From NCBI GenBank assembly GCA_036002485.1, contig DASYTI010000033.1:1-64000 (forward strand): a stretch of 64,000 nt of DNA, in the 5' to 3' direction. The DNA is from Candidatus Methylomirabilota bacterium (GTDB lineage: Bacteria; Methylomirabilota; Methylomirabilia; Rokubacteriales; CSP1-6). The position numbers and the translations under genes are program-made. This document shows, piece after piece, positions 33,348 through 42,061 of this stretch. Under the pieces are notes generated by a model. It was given only the letters and a program-made list of their open reading frames with translations, was not told the origin of the DNA and made no database searches. Position 1 is the first letter of the stretch; each line of letters starts with the position of its first letter.

Positions 33348-35075
33348 ATGGCGAAGAAGAACGTAGCGGACGTGCTTGTCGACACTCTCGCCGCGCGGGG
33401 AGTCGAGAGAATCTATGGAGTGGCCGGCGACTCGCTCAACGGAATCACGGATTCGATTCGCAGACAAGAGCACATGCGCTGGGCCCATGTCAGACATGAG
33501 GAAACGGCGGCGTTTGCCGCCGGCGCGGAAGCGCATCTCACCGGGCGATTGGCCGTCTGCGCGGGCAGCTGCGGTCCCGGCAATCTGCACCTGATCAACG
33601 GGCTCTACGATTGTCACCGCAGCCGGGTGCCCGTCCTCGCCATCGCCGCGCAGATCCCCAGCCATGAAATCGGGAGTGGATACTTTCAGGAGACCCGCCC
33701 GGAGCATCTCTTCGCCCAGTGCAGCCACTACTGCGAGCTCGTCTCCCAGCCGGAGCAGATGCCCCGGGTCCTGGAGATCGCCATCCAGACCGCGCTCGCG
33801 CGGCGCGGCGTGTCGGTCATCGCCCTGCCCGGAGACGTGGCCCTGCGCGATGCCGTCGAGGATCACCCGCGCCCGCATTTTCCCGAGCCGACCCCCCGCG
33901 TGTGTCCTTCCGATGACGAGATCGTCGCGTTGGCGAAGGTTCTCAACGGGTCGAAGAAGATCACCATCCTCGGGGGAGCGGGCTGTGCCGGCGCTCACAC
34001 GGAGTTGATCGAGCTCGCGAGCAGGCTGAAAGCCCCCATCGTGCACGCGATGCGCGGGAAGGAGTTCATCGAGTATGCCAATCCCTTCGACGTGGGCATG
34101 ACCGGCTTGCTCGGATTCTCCTCCGGCTATCACGCGATGATGAACTGCGACCTGCTCCTGATGATTGGCACGGACTTCCCGTACCGGCAGTTCTTTCCGA
34201 AGGACGCGACGATCGTCCAGATCGACCTCCGCGGAGAACAGCTCGGCCGGCGCACCAAGGTCGACCACGGCCTCGTGGGGGACACGAAGACGACCCTCCG
34301 AGCCCTCCTCCCCAGGCTCGAACAGAGCAGGGACGAGAAACACTTGCAGGCATCACTCGAGCACTATGAGAAGGCACGGAAGAGCCTCGATGAGCTTGCC
34401 ACCGGCGAAGCGGGCAAGAAGCCCATCCATCCCCAGTATGTCGTCCGCGTGCTCGACGAGCTTGCCGCCGATGATGCCGTATTTTCTTGCGATGTGGGCA
34501 CGCCCACCGTCTGGGCCGCCCGCTATCTCACGATGAACGGCCGGCGTCGGCTCCTCGGGTCTTTCAATCATGGGTCAATGGCCAATGCCCTCCCCCAGGC
34601 CCTCGGCGCCCAGGTCAGTCATCCCGGCCGCCAGGTCGTCTCCCTTTCCGGAGACGGCGGTCTCGCGATGCTCATGGGCGACCTGCTCTCGCTCCGTCAG
34701 CTGCAGGCGCCGGTCAAGGTCGTGGTGTTCAGGAACGACGCCCTCGCCTTTGTCGAGCTGGAAATGAAGGCGGCGGGCCTCCTGGACTTCGCCACGGACC
34801 TTCACAATCCGGATTTCGCCAAGATGGCCGAGGCGGCCGGTCTCCTGGGATTGACCGCGGAGACACCGGAACAGGTACGGCCGATGATCTCGCAAGCGCT
34901 CACGCATGGCGGACCCGCGCTGGTCGACGTCCACGTATCGCGGCAGGAGCTGTCCATGCCTCCGACGATCAACCTCGAGCAGATGACCGGCTTCAGCCTC
35001 TTCATGCTCAAGGCCGTGCTCAGCGGCCGCGGCGACGAAATCATCGATCTGGCCAAGGTCAATCTCTTTCGCTAG
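33348..35075 (+). CDS. poxB: Pyruvate dehydrogenase (quinone), thiamine diphosphate-dependent
   Basis: 575 residues (E. coli PoxB 572). N-terminal TPP-binding half with [20 protein letters not shown] and the catalytic glutamate in [13 protein letters not shown]; central domain with [20 protein letters not shown] for FAD; C-terminal TPP motif [14 protein letters not shown] followed by [15 protein letters not shown]. Converts pyruvate to acetate and CO2 with electrons passed to quinone at the membrane. The start ATG 33348 follows AAAGGAG; a longer frame to 33045 lacks ribosome site and family similarity. Confidence 0.92.
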   Translation: MAKKNVADVLVDTLAARGVERIYGVAGDSLNGITDSIRRQEHMRWAHVRHEETAAFAAGAEAHLTGRLAVCAGSCGPGNLHLINGLYDCHRSRVPVLAIAAQIPSHEIGSGYFQETRPEHLFAQCSHYCELVSQPEQMPRVLEIAIQTALARRGVSVIALPGDVALRDAVEDHPRPHFPEPTPRVCPSDDEIVALAKVLNGSKKITILGGAGCAGAHTELIELASRLKAPIVHAMRGKEFIEYANPFDVGMTGLLGFSSGYHAMMNCDLLLMIGTDFPYRQFFPKDATIVQIDLRGEQLGRRTKVDHGLVGDTKTTLRALLPRLEQSRDEKHLQASLEHYEKARKSLDELATGEAGKKPIHPQYVVRVLDELAADDAVFSCDVGTPTVWAARYLTMNGRRRLLGSFNHGSMANALPQALGAQVSHPGRQVVSLSGDGGLAMLMGDLLSLRQLQAPVKVVVFRNDALAFVELEMKAAGLLDFATDLHNPDFAKMAEAAGLLGLTAETPEQVRPMISQALTHGGPALVDVHVSRQELSMPPTINLEQMTGFSLFMLKAVLSGRGDEIIDLAKVNLFR

Positions 35076-35135
35076 CGGGCCAAGGCCGATGCGCGGGGCT
35101 GGGGAGCGGTCGCCGCCCCGCCGTGAGTCGGAGCG

Positions 35136-35504
35136 CTAGAGATCCTTGAACTTCTCGTTGATCCGGTCGAGGAGAAGATCTCGCTGCTCGCGACTCTCGG
35201 TCTCGGCGTGGCGCTTCTGCTCCGCGGCTTCGTCGGCCGCCACCTGCTTGTTGGCGGAGGCGATCCAGAGATCGATATGCGCGATCCAGCCCGGCACGAG
35301 GGACTCCTCGGCCTCGAAGAGGAGCCCGCGCTGAGGGTCGAAGACGACGCGCTCGGGATCGAACTCCGTGGCCACCGGCGTGGCCATCTTGAAAGAGTAG
35401 ATCCAGTGCTCGGCCGGCGGCTCGTTCAGCCGGACGACAAAGGAATAGAAACCATCCGAGAAATCGATCGCCCGGGGCGAGCTTATGCGCAGGATCTTGT
35501 CCAC
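35136..35504 (-). CDS. Hypothetical protein, 122 residues
   Basis: GTG 35504. Patterned beta-rich start (ISSPRAIDFSDGFYSFVVRL) with a following aromatic repeat and a helical Gln/Glu-rich tail (AADEAAEQKRHAETESREQR). No family was recognised. Coupled to the gene just upstream: the G of its GTG is shared with that gene's TAG. No signal peptide. Confidence 0.6.
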   Translation of the reverse strand: MDKILRISSPRAIDFSDGFYSFVVRLNEPPAEHWIYSFKMATPVATEFDPERVVFDPQRGLLFEAEESLVPGWIAHIDLWIASANKQVAADEAAEQKRHAETESREQRDLLLDRINEKFKDL

Positions 35505-35743
35505 TACGTCCTCTCCCCCGCGCGCGGCCTGGCCGCTTGCCCGAGGGGGACCCGAGGCTCTGCCCCTCTCGCGGTGACGACCCTCTCACCGCGACGCGAG
35601 CGGCTCGCGATCGGTTGCCTCCCGATCGTCGGAGCGCGACGGAAATCCCTGGCCGGAACGACCCGCACAATTCGTCCCTGACCGTCCAGAATAGTAACGG
35701 CCCCTATGAACTCGTCGTAACTCGGAAGTCTGATCTCGCCCAT
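35504..35743 (-). CDS. Hypothetical small basic protein, 79 residues
   Basis: ATG 35743 (MGEIRLPSYDEFIG) after GGAGGATCGGGA; an earlier ATG 12 codons up lacks a good site. Short globular start (VTILDGQGRIVRVVPARDF), then Arg-rich tail. No family recognised. First gene of a two-gene cassette with the 122-residue gene. Confidence 0.55.
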   Translation of the reverse strand: MGEIRLPSYDEFIGAVTILDGQGRIVRVVPARDFRRAPTIGRQPIASRSRRGERVVTARGAEPRVPLGQAARPRAGERT

Positions 35744-35886
35744 TCCCGATCCTCCATTCTTCGCCGGCTTCCCTCGCATGCCCGGCTACCGCTCACGCGC
35801 GACCATCACGTTTTTGATGCGGTCAGAGACCGGGAGGTTCCCAGGCGGCCGCACTGATCCTTGGGCAAATCCGTGCGACCGGCCGC

Positions 35887-35946
35887 GCATTCCGCGGTCG
35901 GTCATTGATTACCACTCGATCCGATCCCGCAGCGGAATGCTATGAT
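35887..35946 (+). promoter_or_regulatory. Inverted repeat and -10-like element upstream of CoA-transferase
   Basis: GCATTCCGC (35887-35895) and its complement GCGGAATGC (35932-35940) flank 36 bases and directly precede TATGAT (35941-35946), 54 bases upstream of ATG 36000. Possible operator plus -10. The rest of the 35744-35999 gap shows nothing else. Confidence 0.3.
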
Positions 35947-35999
35947 TCTCCCGGGTTTGGGATCCGGAGACACACGCGTGCTGGCGTCACGGAGGTGGC

Positions 36000-37196
36000 A
36001 TGGCGGAAAAAAGTACTCGCGGCCCGCTCGACGGACTCAAGGTCCTGGATCTCACGGAGCACATGGCGGGCCCGTACTGCACCATGATCCTGGCCGACAT
36101 GGGCGCCGATGTGATCAAGGTCGAGCGGCCCGGCGCCGGCGATTCCTCGCGTGCCATGGGCGACGGCAGCGAGCGCAATCCCTACTTCCGCTACATCAAC
36201 CGGAACAAGAAGAGCCTCACCCTGGACTACAAATCGCCCCGGGGCAGCGAGATCTTCCTCAAACTGGTGGGCGGCATGGACGTGCTCGTGGAGAACTATC
36301 GCCCCACCGTCATGGAGCGGGCGGGGCTCGGATACGAGATGCTCAAAGAGAAGAACCCGCGCCTCATCTATGCCCAGCTCTCCGGCTTCGGCTCGGACGG
36401 CCCCTATCGTGAAAAGGGCGGCTTCGACCTCATCGCGCAGGGCATGGGCGGCATCATGCACGTCACGGGGGAGCCGGATGGTCCGCCGACCTCCGTGGGC
36501 CTGCCCATCTGCGACCTCGGCACCGGCATGTGGGGAGTGCAGGGCATCCTGGCCGCGCTCTACGAACGGCAGCGCACGGGCCGGGGACAGCGCGTCGAGT
36601 GCTCGCTCCTCGAGACGGCGGTGGCTTTCTCTTCATGGACGAGCGCGGGCTGGCTGGCCGATCGCGTGGAGCCCACGCGCATGGGCTCGCGGCATCGTCA
36701 GAACGCGCCCTACCAGCGCTTCGAGACCAAGGACGGCTACATGATGATTGGCGCGGCCGGCCAGGGCATCTGGGAGCGCTGCGCGCCCGCCCTCGGGCAT
36801 CCGGAATGGCTGGAGGATCCGCGCTTCCGCCACGGTCCCGAGCGCAGAAAGAACCGCTCCGCCCTCGAGCGGGAAATCGCCTCGGTCCTGATCACGGCGC
36901 CCTCCGCCCACTGGATCAAGGCCCTGGACGACGCGGGCGTCCCCTGCGGGCCCGTCTACACCTATGAGCAGCTCTTCGCCGATCCGCAAGTGCTGCACCG
37001 TGAGATGGTCGTGCACGCCGAGGACGCGGAGCTGGGACGCGTGCCTCATATCCGGACGCCCGTGCGGATGTCCGAGAGTGCGGTGGCCGTGCGCGTCACG
37101 GCGCCGAAGCTCGGCCAGCACACGGACGAGGTGCTGTCCGGCCTGGGCTATGCGGCGGGCGACATTGCTGCGTTTCGCCGCGACCGCGTGATCTGA
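36000..37196 (+). CDS. CoA-transferase family III (CaiB/BaiF)
   Basis: 398 residues from ATG 36000 after GGAGGTGGC. Family III signatures: LDGLKVLDLTEHMAGPYCTM, ADMGADVIKVERP, the catalytic Asp D172 in GLPICDLGTGMW, and GRGQRVECSLLETAV. Forms a CoA thioester with an organic acid by intermediate acyl-Asp anhydride. Substrate could be carnitine, formyl, oxalate, mesaconate or aromatic; not decided. The next genes on this strand are histidine phosphatase and alcohol dehydrogenase. Confidence 0.9.
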   Translation: MAEKSTRGPLDGLKVLDLTEHMAGPYCTMILADMGADVIKVERPGAGDSSRAMGDGSERNPYFRYINRNKKSLTLDYKSPRGSEIFLKLVGGMDVLVENYRPTVMERAGLGYEMLKEKNPRLIYAQLSGFGSDGPYREKGGFDLIAQGMGGIMHVTGEPDGPPTSVGLPICDLGTGMWGVQGILAALYERQRTGRGQRVECSLLETAVAFSSWTSAGWLADRVEPTRMGSRHRQNAPYQRFETKDGYMMIGAAGQGIWERCAPALGHPEWLEDPRFRHGPERRKNRSALEREIASVLITAPSAHWIKALDDAGVPCGPVYTYEQLFADPQVLHREMVVHAEDAELGRVPHIRTPVRMSESAVAVRVTAPKLGQHTDEVLSGLGYAAGDIAAFRRDRVI

Positions 37197-37235
37197 GCCG
37201 CTGGCGACACCTACCGTCCCCGTCGACAACATCTC

Positions 37236-37850
37236 GTGTCCATCTTTCTGATCCGCCACGGTGAGACGCTGGGCAATGCCTCGCGCACCGTCCAGCTCCC
37301 GGATAATCCCCTCTCGCCTCGCGGTGTCGTGCAGGCCGAGCGCCTGGCCCGCCGGCTCGAGGGCGAGGGCATCGCCAGCATCCTCTCGAGCGATCTCGCG
37401 CGAGCGGTCATGACAGCCGACCGCCTCCGGCGCCTCACGGGCGCGCCCATTCGCCACGATCCGCTTCTCCAGGAGCGCAACTTCGGCGACATTCGCGGCA
37501 CGCCGTATGCGGAGCTCGCCTTCGACATGTTCGCGCCCGGCTACGCGCCGCCCCACGGTGAGAGCTGGGAGATCTTCCACGCTCGCGTGGATCGCGCCTG
37601 GGTGCTCGTGCAGCAGGCGGCCGCGGCCGCGAAAGGTCACCTCGCGGTCGTCACGCATGGGCTGGTCTGTCGCTCGCTGGCCGCTCGGCACCTGACCCTG
37701 CCGGAAGGCCAGGAGGCGCCGGAGCGGTGGGAGAACACCGCGCTCACCATCGTCGACTATCCAGCCCCCTGGCGCGTGCGGCTGCTCAACTGCATCGCCC
37801 ACCTCGACGGCCTCGACCCCGCCCCCCTCTCGGAGTCAGGCGCCGTCTGA
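37236..37850 (+). CDS. Histidine phosphatase superfamily protein
   Basis: 204 residues from GTG 37236. Catalytic core LIRHGETLGNASRT (His, Arg), LSSDLARAVMTADRLRRLTG, ERNFGDIRGTPYAEL and the second His in AVVTHGLVCRSL. Cofactor-independent phosphoglycerate mutase-like or CobC/PhoE-type phosphatase; substrate not predictable. Follows the CoA-transferase gene by 40 bases. Confidence 0.88.
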   Translation: MSIFLIRHGETLGNASRTVQLPDNPLSPRGVVQAERLARRLEGEGIASILSSDLARAVMTADRLRRLTGAPIRHDPLLQERNFGDIRGTPYAELAFDMFAPGYAPPHGESWEIFHARVDRAWVLVQQAAAAAKGHLAVVTHGLVCRSLAARHLTLPEGQEAPERWENTALTIVDYPAPWRVRLLNCIAHLDGLDPAPLSESGAV

Positions 37851-37943
37851 TCGCGGCCTTGACACGTCGGGCGCCGCGGCGCACTCTCTGGGCCTGCGCC
37901 CGGTGAGCTGCTCCCGAGCCCGACAATCCCAGAGGAGGTCTCC

Positions 37944-39023
37944 ATGAAAGCTGCCATGTTCCACGGTCCGCATCAGCCGCTGACCATCGAGGAAGTCGAC
38001 ATCGACAAGCCCATGGGCCGCGAGGTGCTCGTACGCACGGTGGCGTCCGGAGTCTGTCACAGCGATCTGCACTTCGTGGACGGCTACTATCCCTTCCCCA
38101 CGCCGGCCATCCTGGGTCACGAGGCGGCCGGGATCGTGGAGGAGGTCGGTCTCCAGGTGGGCGAGTTCAAGCCAGGCGATCACGTCATCGCCTGTCTCTC
38201 CGTCTTCTGTGGCCATTGCGACTACTGCCTCACGGGCAAGACCCATCTCTGCCAGACGCGTCCCGTCCGGGCCAAGACGGATCCGCCCAAGCTCTCCTGG
38301 AAGGGGCAGGCCGTCAATCAGTTCGCCAATCTCTCCGCCTACGCGGAAAAGATGCTCGTGCACGAAAACGCCCTCGTGAAGATCGACGACACCATGCCGC
38401 TGGACCGCGCGGCCCTCATCGGCTGCGGCGTCACCACGGGCGTGGGGGCGGTGCTGAACACGGCCAGGATAGAGGCGGGCTGCATCGTGGCCGTCTTCGG
38501 CGCGGGCGGCGTGGGGCTCGCGGCCATCCAGGGGGCGCGCATCGCGGGAGCGCGCATGATCATCGCCGTGGACACCGTCGAGTCCAAGCTGACCAAGGCG
38601 CGTGAGCTGGGCGCCACCCACGGCGTCAATGCGTCTTCCGGTGATCCCGTGAAGGCCATCCGCGACCTGACCAATGGCGGCGCCGACTACTCCTTCGAGT
38701 GTATCGGCCTCAAGATCGCGGCCGAGCAGTGCTTCGACTGCATCCGGCCGGGCGGCACCGCGACGGTGGTGGGCATGATCCCGGTGGGACAGAAGATCGA
38801 GCTGGACGGCCCCATGTTCCTTCGCGAGAAGAAGATCCAGGGCTGCAGCATGGGCTCCAATCGTTTCAAGGTGGACATGCCGCGGTATATCGACCTGTAT
38901 CGTCAGGGCCGCCTCAAGCTCGACGAGATGATCAGCCGTCGCGGCAAGCTCGAGGATGTGAACGAAGCCTTCCGCGCCATGAAGGCTGGCGAAGTCGCGC
39001 GCACGGTGCTGATGTTCGCGTAG
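37944..39023 (+). CDS. Zinc-dependent medium-chain alcohol dehydrogenase
   Basis: 359 residues. Catalytic Zn ligands C38 and H59/E60 in HE, structural Zn cysteines C89, C92, C95 and C103 (CGHCDYCLTGKTHLC), NAD motif GAGGVGLAAIQGARIAGA. Family resembles class III / aryl or aliphatic alcohol dehydrogenases that use NAD. RBS GAGGAGG before ATG. Ends before a dispersed repeat. Likely oxidises a primary alcohol formed or fed by local metabolism. Confidence 0.9.
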   Translation: MKAAMFHGPHQPLTIEEVDIDKPMGREVLVRTVASGVCHSDLHFVDGYYPFPTPAILGHEAAGIVEEVGLQVGEFKPGDHVIACLSVFCGHCDYCLTGKTHLCQTRPVRAKTDPPKLSWKGQAVNQFANLSAYAEKMLVHENALVKIDDTMPLDRAALIGCGVTTGVGAVLNTARIEAGCIVAVFGAGGVGLAAIQGARIAGARMIIAVDTVESKLTKARELGATHGVNASSGDPVKAIRDLTNGGADYSFECIGLKIAAEQCFDCIRPGGTATVVGMIPVGQKIELDGPMFLREKKIQGCSMGSNRFKVDMPRYIDLYRQGRLKLDEMISRRGKLEDVNEAFRAMKAGEVARTVLMFA

Positions 39024-39034
39024 GTAGCCTCTCG

Positions 39035-39128
39035 CCCCCTCATTTACTCAGCTCTCGCCTCGTCGCTCGAGGCGAGCGTCTCAGCTCGAACGGCGCAGCC
39101 GCGAGACGAGGGCCGAGTAGATCAGGGG
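39035..39128. repeat. Dispersed intergenic repeat between convergent genes
   Basis: A 94-base sequence with CCCCTCATTTACTC at one end and its near complement at the other, folding about an inner CTCGAGGCGAGCGTCTCAG. It matches one arm of the repeat at 22879-22965. Lies between alcohol dehydrogenase and ArnT-like genes that converge, so may act as bidirectional terminator. Confidence 0.6.
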
Positions 39129-39129
39129 C

Positions 39130-40710
39130 CTACCCGCCGAGCAGAACGAAGTGGCGGCTACCGACGGTGCCCTCGTCCAGCACGCGCCAAGCGGGATTCG
39201 TTGCGGGGCGAAGGCGAGCCCACTCCTCGGCGCGCAGCATGAGGCGGGCCGCGGGCGCTGAGGCCAGGAGAGATTTCACCTCGGCCTCACTCCGCACCTC
39301 GCGCACGGGGTGACGCATGTAGAAATCCCAGGCGAGGTTCGCATCTGGATAGGAGAGGAGCGGAGGGCCGGGGTCGAGCCGCGCGACGAAGCGCTGGGCC
39401 ACGCCGCGGTAGTCATGGGCCTGGGCGAACCGGGCCGGATACTCGACCGCCGTCACGGCCAGCGCGACGCCGAGCCCAGCTGCGATCCACGCCGCCGCCG
39501 CGAAACCGTTGCCTTCGCGGACGAGCCGCCAGAATCCAAGCGCCGCCCCGATGACGATGGCCCCGGCCACCACCCCGCGCTCCCACGGCGCCGCGGGGAG
39601 GAAGACGGCGTCCGGGCCGGACAGGTGGCCCCAAAGTAAGAAAGCGCCCGCCCCCATCATCAAGAAGAGGTAGGCGCCGCTGGCCCAGGCGACAAGGCGA
39701 GCCGGGGCCCTCGTGAAGAACTGCCCGACCAGGAGCGCCAGCACGGGCCAGAGAGGAAGGAAGTATCGCGCGCGCTGCTCGCCCGACAGGCTCAGGAGGA
39801 CGATGAGCGTCGCGGCCCAGACCAGGAGACGGCGCCGGCCGGTATCCCGCGACCGCGTCCACCACCAGGCCGCCGGAAACAAGAAGAGGCCCCAGGGCAG
39901 AAAGCGCAGCAGGTGCGCGGCCACGGCCTGGACCCTCGAGCTGACCGCGCTCCTGAAATACCAGCCAAGATAGTCCGTCATCACCACGGCCCGGCCATAG
40001 CTCTTCTCGCGCTGGAGGAGATAGGGCAAGAGCCATGGCAGCGCCGTCAGCGCGAGAATGGCGAGACCCATGAGCAGCCGGAGCCGCTTGAGCCCCCGCA
40101 TGCCGTCCGTGGCGAGGCTCGCAGCGAGCGCCGCCGCCACCACCATGAGAGCGGCCGGGCCCTTGGCGGCCAGCCCGCCCGCCGCGCAGAGATAGAAGCC
40201 CACCAGCGCGCGACGCCCCTCACCCTCCTCGACGGAGGCCAGATAGAAATAGAGCGCCCAGGTCATCCACGCGGTGAGCATCATGTCGGTGAGAACCTGG
40301 TGGGCCATGAAGAAGTAGAAGGGGCTGGTGGCGAGCACCAGGGCCGCCGCCCGCCCCGTGTCGCCATCCCACAATCGGCGCCCGATCGCGAAGACGCCGA
40401 GCAGCCCCAGCAGCGCCGAGAGCACGGAGGCGATGGGCGCGGTGGCGTCGGAGACGGCGCCGAAGGGCAGCGAGAAGAACGCGACCGTCCAGAAGTAGAG
40501 CGGGGGCTTGTTGAGATAGACCTCGTCGCGCACGCGCGGCAAGATCCAGTGGCCACGCTCCACGGCCTCTCGCGCGAGGAGGCCATAGCGCGCCTCGTCC
40601 TGATTGTCCAGGGGCCGCCGGCCGAGGGGCAGGGCAAAGACGACGGCACTCGCGACGAGCACGACCCCCAGCGCGAGCAGCGCGCGCCGCGGGGTGAGGG
40701 CCTCGATCAG
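39130..40710 (-). CDS. ArnT-like GT-C membrane glycosyltransferase, probable CTG start
   Basis: About 526 residues. Membrane glycosyltransferase with DNQDEARYGLLAREAVERG, the acidic first-loop motif of ArnT/PMT type enzymes, about a dozen helices, KPPLYFWTVAFF and EREKSYG-like luminal helix region (LQREKSYGRAVVMTDY). The first standard start in frame, GTG 40662, would begin inside the first helix. A CTG at 40710-40708 overlaps the stop of the upstream lyase (CTGA), like the ATGA/GTGA overlaps throughout the window, and gives RRALLALGVVLVASAVVFA as a complete first helix after a basic start. Likely transfers a polyprenyl-phosphate sugar. It is the last gene in an operon with hydantoinase, MaoC and CitE-like genes. 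Confidence 0.8.
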   Translation of the reverse strand: MIEALTPRRALLALGVVLVASAVVFALPLGRRPLDNQDEARYGLLAREAVERGHWILPRVRDEVYLNKPPLYFWTVAFFSLPFGAVSDATAPIASVLSALLGLLGVFAIGRRLWDGDTGRAAALVLATSPFYFFMAHQVLTDMMLTAWMTWALYFYLASVEEGEGRRALVGFYLCAAGGLAAKGPAALMVVAAALAASLATDGMRGLKRLRLLMGLAILALTALPWLLPYLLQREKSYGRAVVMTDYLGWYFRSAVSSRVQAVAAHLLRFLPWGLFLFPAAWWWTRSRDTGRRRLLVWAATLIVLLSLSGEQRARYFLPLWPVLALLVGQFFTRAPARLVAWASGAYLFLMMGAGAFLLWGHLSGPDAVFLPAAPWERGVVAGAIVIGAALGFWRLVREGNGFAAAAWIAAGLGVALAVTAVEYPARFAQAHDYRGVAQRFVARLDPGPPLLSYPDANLAWDFYMRHPVREVRSEAEVKSLLASAPAARLMLRAEEWARLRPATNPAWRVLDEGTVGSRHFVLLGG

Positions 40711-41591
40711 ATCACGCCCGCGTGGCGCGCGCGCTCGGCGATCTTCCGGGCGCGCGTGAGATGGGGCTGGTCCATCATCTGGCCCTTCCAGGTGAAGGCG
40801 CCCGCGCCCCTTCGCGCGTGCTCCTCGAAGGCCGCCATGAGGGCCAGCGCGTCCTCGGCATCGGCCTTGGAGGGCGTGAACTCCTGGTTGATCACCTCGA
40901 TCTGGCTCGGGTGAATGGATATCTTCCCGCTGAAGCCCATGGCCACGCCGTCCCGGCACTCGCGCCGCAGCCCGTCGAGATCAGGAATATCGGTATAAAC
41001 GGTGTCGAGCGATTCGACGCCGGCCGCCGAGGCCGCCACCGCGCACATGACGCGCGCGTGCCGCGGGATATCGAGATAGCGCCCCGACTCATCGCGGACG
41101 CGCGGCAGGCCCATGGCTGCCGAGAGATCCTCGATGCCCCAGGAGACGGCGACGATGCGCGGGCTGGCCGCCGCCACCTCGCCGACATTGAGCAGCCCGA
41201 GCGGTGTCTCGGTGGCAATCAGGATGAGCTTGGTGGACCCGAAGGGCAGCCCGTGCTTCTCCTCGAGCCTCTCGAGGGCCGCCGCCACCTGACGCACGTC
41301 CGCGGCCGAGCGCGGCTTGGGCACGATATATCCATCGGGCCTGGCCGCGATGGTCTCCTCGAGGTCAGGGATGGCGTGCTCGGTGAAGATGGGATTCATC
41401 CGGACCCATCGCTCACGGCCGCCGAAGTCGAGGGTCTCGAGCCAGCGGCGGACGATGGGACGCGTGGCGGGCTTCCTCTCGGGAGGCACGGCGTCCTCGA
41501 GGTCGAGAATCAGCCCGTCCGCGGGGAGGGTCAGGGCCTTGGCCATCATCTTCTCCTGGCCGCCGGGGACGAAGTGGAGCGATCGCCGCAT
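40707..41591 (-). CDS. HpcH/HpaI-CitE family CoA lyase
   Basis: 294 residues from ATG 41591. Signatures: RSLHFVPGGQEKMMAKAL, DGLILDLEDAVPPERK (DLEDAV metal/CoA motif), IPKPRSAADVRQVAAALE-like section, and GFSGKISIHPSQIEVIN near the end. Family includes malyl-CoA, beta-methylmalyl-CoA and citramalyl-CoA lyases. Its start shares the A with the stop of the MaoC gene (TGATG). With MaoC hydratase this pair resembles mesaconyl-CoA hydratase plus citramalyl/malyl-CoA lyase; substrate is inference. A longer frame to 41693 overlaps the MaoC gene and is not favoured. Confidence 0.85.
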   Translation of the reverse strand: MRRSLHFVPGGQEKMMAKALTLPADGLILDLEDAVPPERKPATRPIVRRWLETLDFGGRERWVRMNPIFTEHAIPDLEETIAARPDGYIVPKPRSAADVRQVAAALERLEEKHGLPFGSTKLILIATETPLGLLNVGEVAAASPRIVAVSWGIEDLSAAMGLPRVRDESGRYLDIPRHARVMCAVAASAAGVESLDTVYTDIPDLDGLRRECRDGVAMGFSGKISIHPSQIEVINQEFTPSKADAEDALALMAAFEEHARRGAGAFTWKGQMMDQPHLTRARKIAERARHAGVI

Positions 41592-42046
41592 CAGGCGGAT
41601 GTCCTCCGCCGCATCATGGCGGCGCGCCGGCAGCGCATGATGAGCTCGCCGTGCTGGTTCTTGGCGCGATGCTCGAAGGTGACGATGCCCCACTCGGGAC
41701 GCGACTTCGACTCGCGCTTGTCCACGACTTCCGTCTCCGCGTAGATCGTGTCGCCGTGGAAGACCGGCTTGGGGAACTCCACTTTCTCGAAGCCCAGGTT
41801 GCCCACCGTCGTGCCCAGCGTCGTCTCGCCTACGGAGAGCCCCACGGCCACCCCGAGGGTGAACAGGCTATTGACGAGCGGCTTGCCGAACTCAGCCTTG
41901 GCCGCGGCGTGAAAATCCACGTGGAGCGGCTGCGGGTTCATGGTCAGGCACGAGAAGAAGACGTTGTCGGCCTCGGTGACGGTGCGGCCAGGCTGGTGCT
42001 GGAACACCTGGCCCACCGCGAGCTCTTCGAAGAGCTTGCCGGCCAT
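41591..42046 (-). CDS. MaoC family hot-dog hydratase
   Basis: 151 residues. MaoC motifs: [31 protein letters not shown]-type stretch (here split, see TEADNVFFS and PLHVDFHAA), [20 protein letters not shown], and [17 protein letters not shown]. Hydrates enoyl-CoA esters. Its stop shares a base with the CitE-like lyase start, so the two enzymes likely work in sequence. Preceded by the hydantoinase gene at 15 bases. Confidence 0.88.
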   Translation of the reverse strand: MAGKLFEELAVGQVFQHQPGRTVTEADNVFFSCLTMNPQPLHVDFHAAAKAEFGKPLVNSLFTLGVAVGLSVGETTLGTTVGNLGFEKVEFPKPVFHGDTIYAETEVVDKRESKSRPEWGIVTFEHRAKNQHGELIMRCRRAAMMRRRTSA

Positions 42047-42061
42047 GGGGAGAGCCTCCGA

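Noticed and set aside
35136-35743. Toxin-antitoxin call for the two small genes
   Set aside because: No recognisable toxin or antitoxin motif; only size and overlap suggest it.
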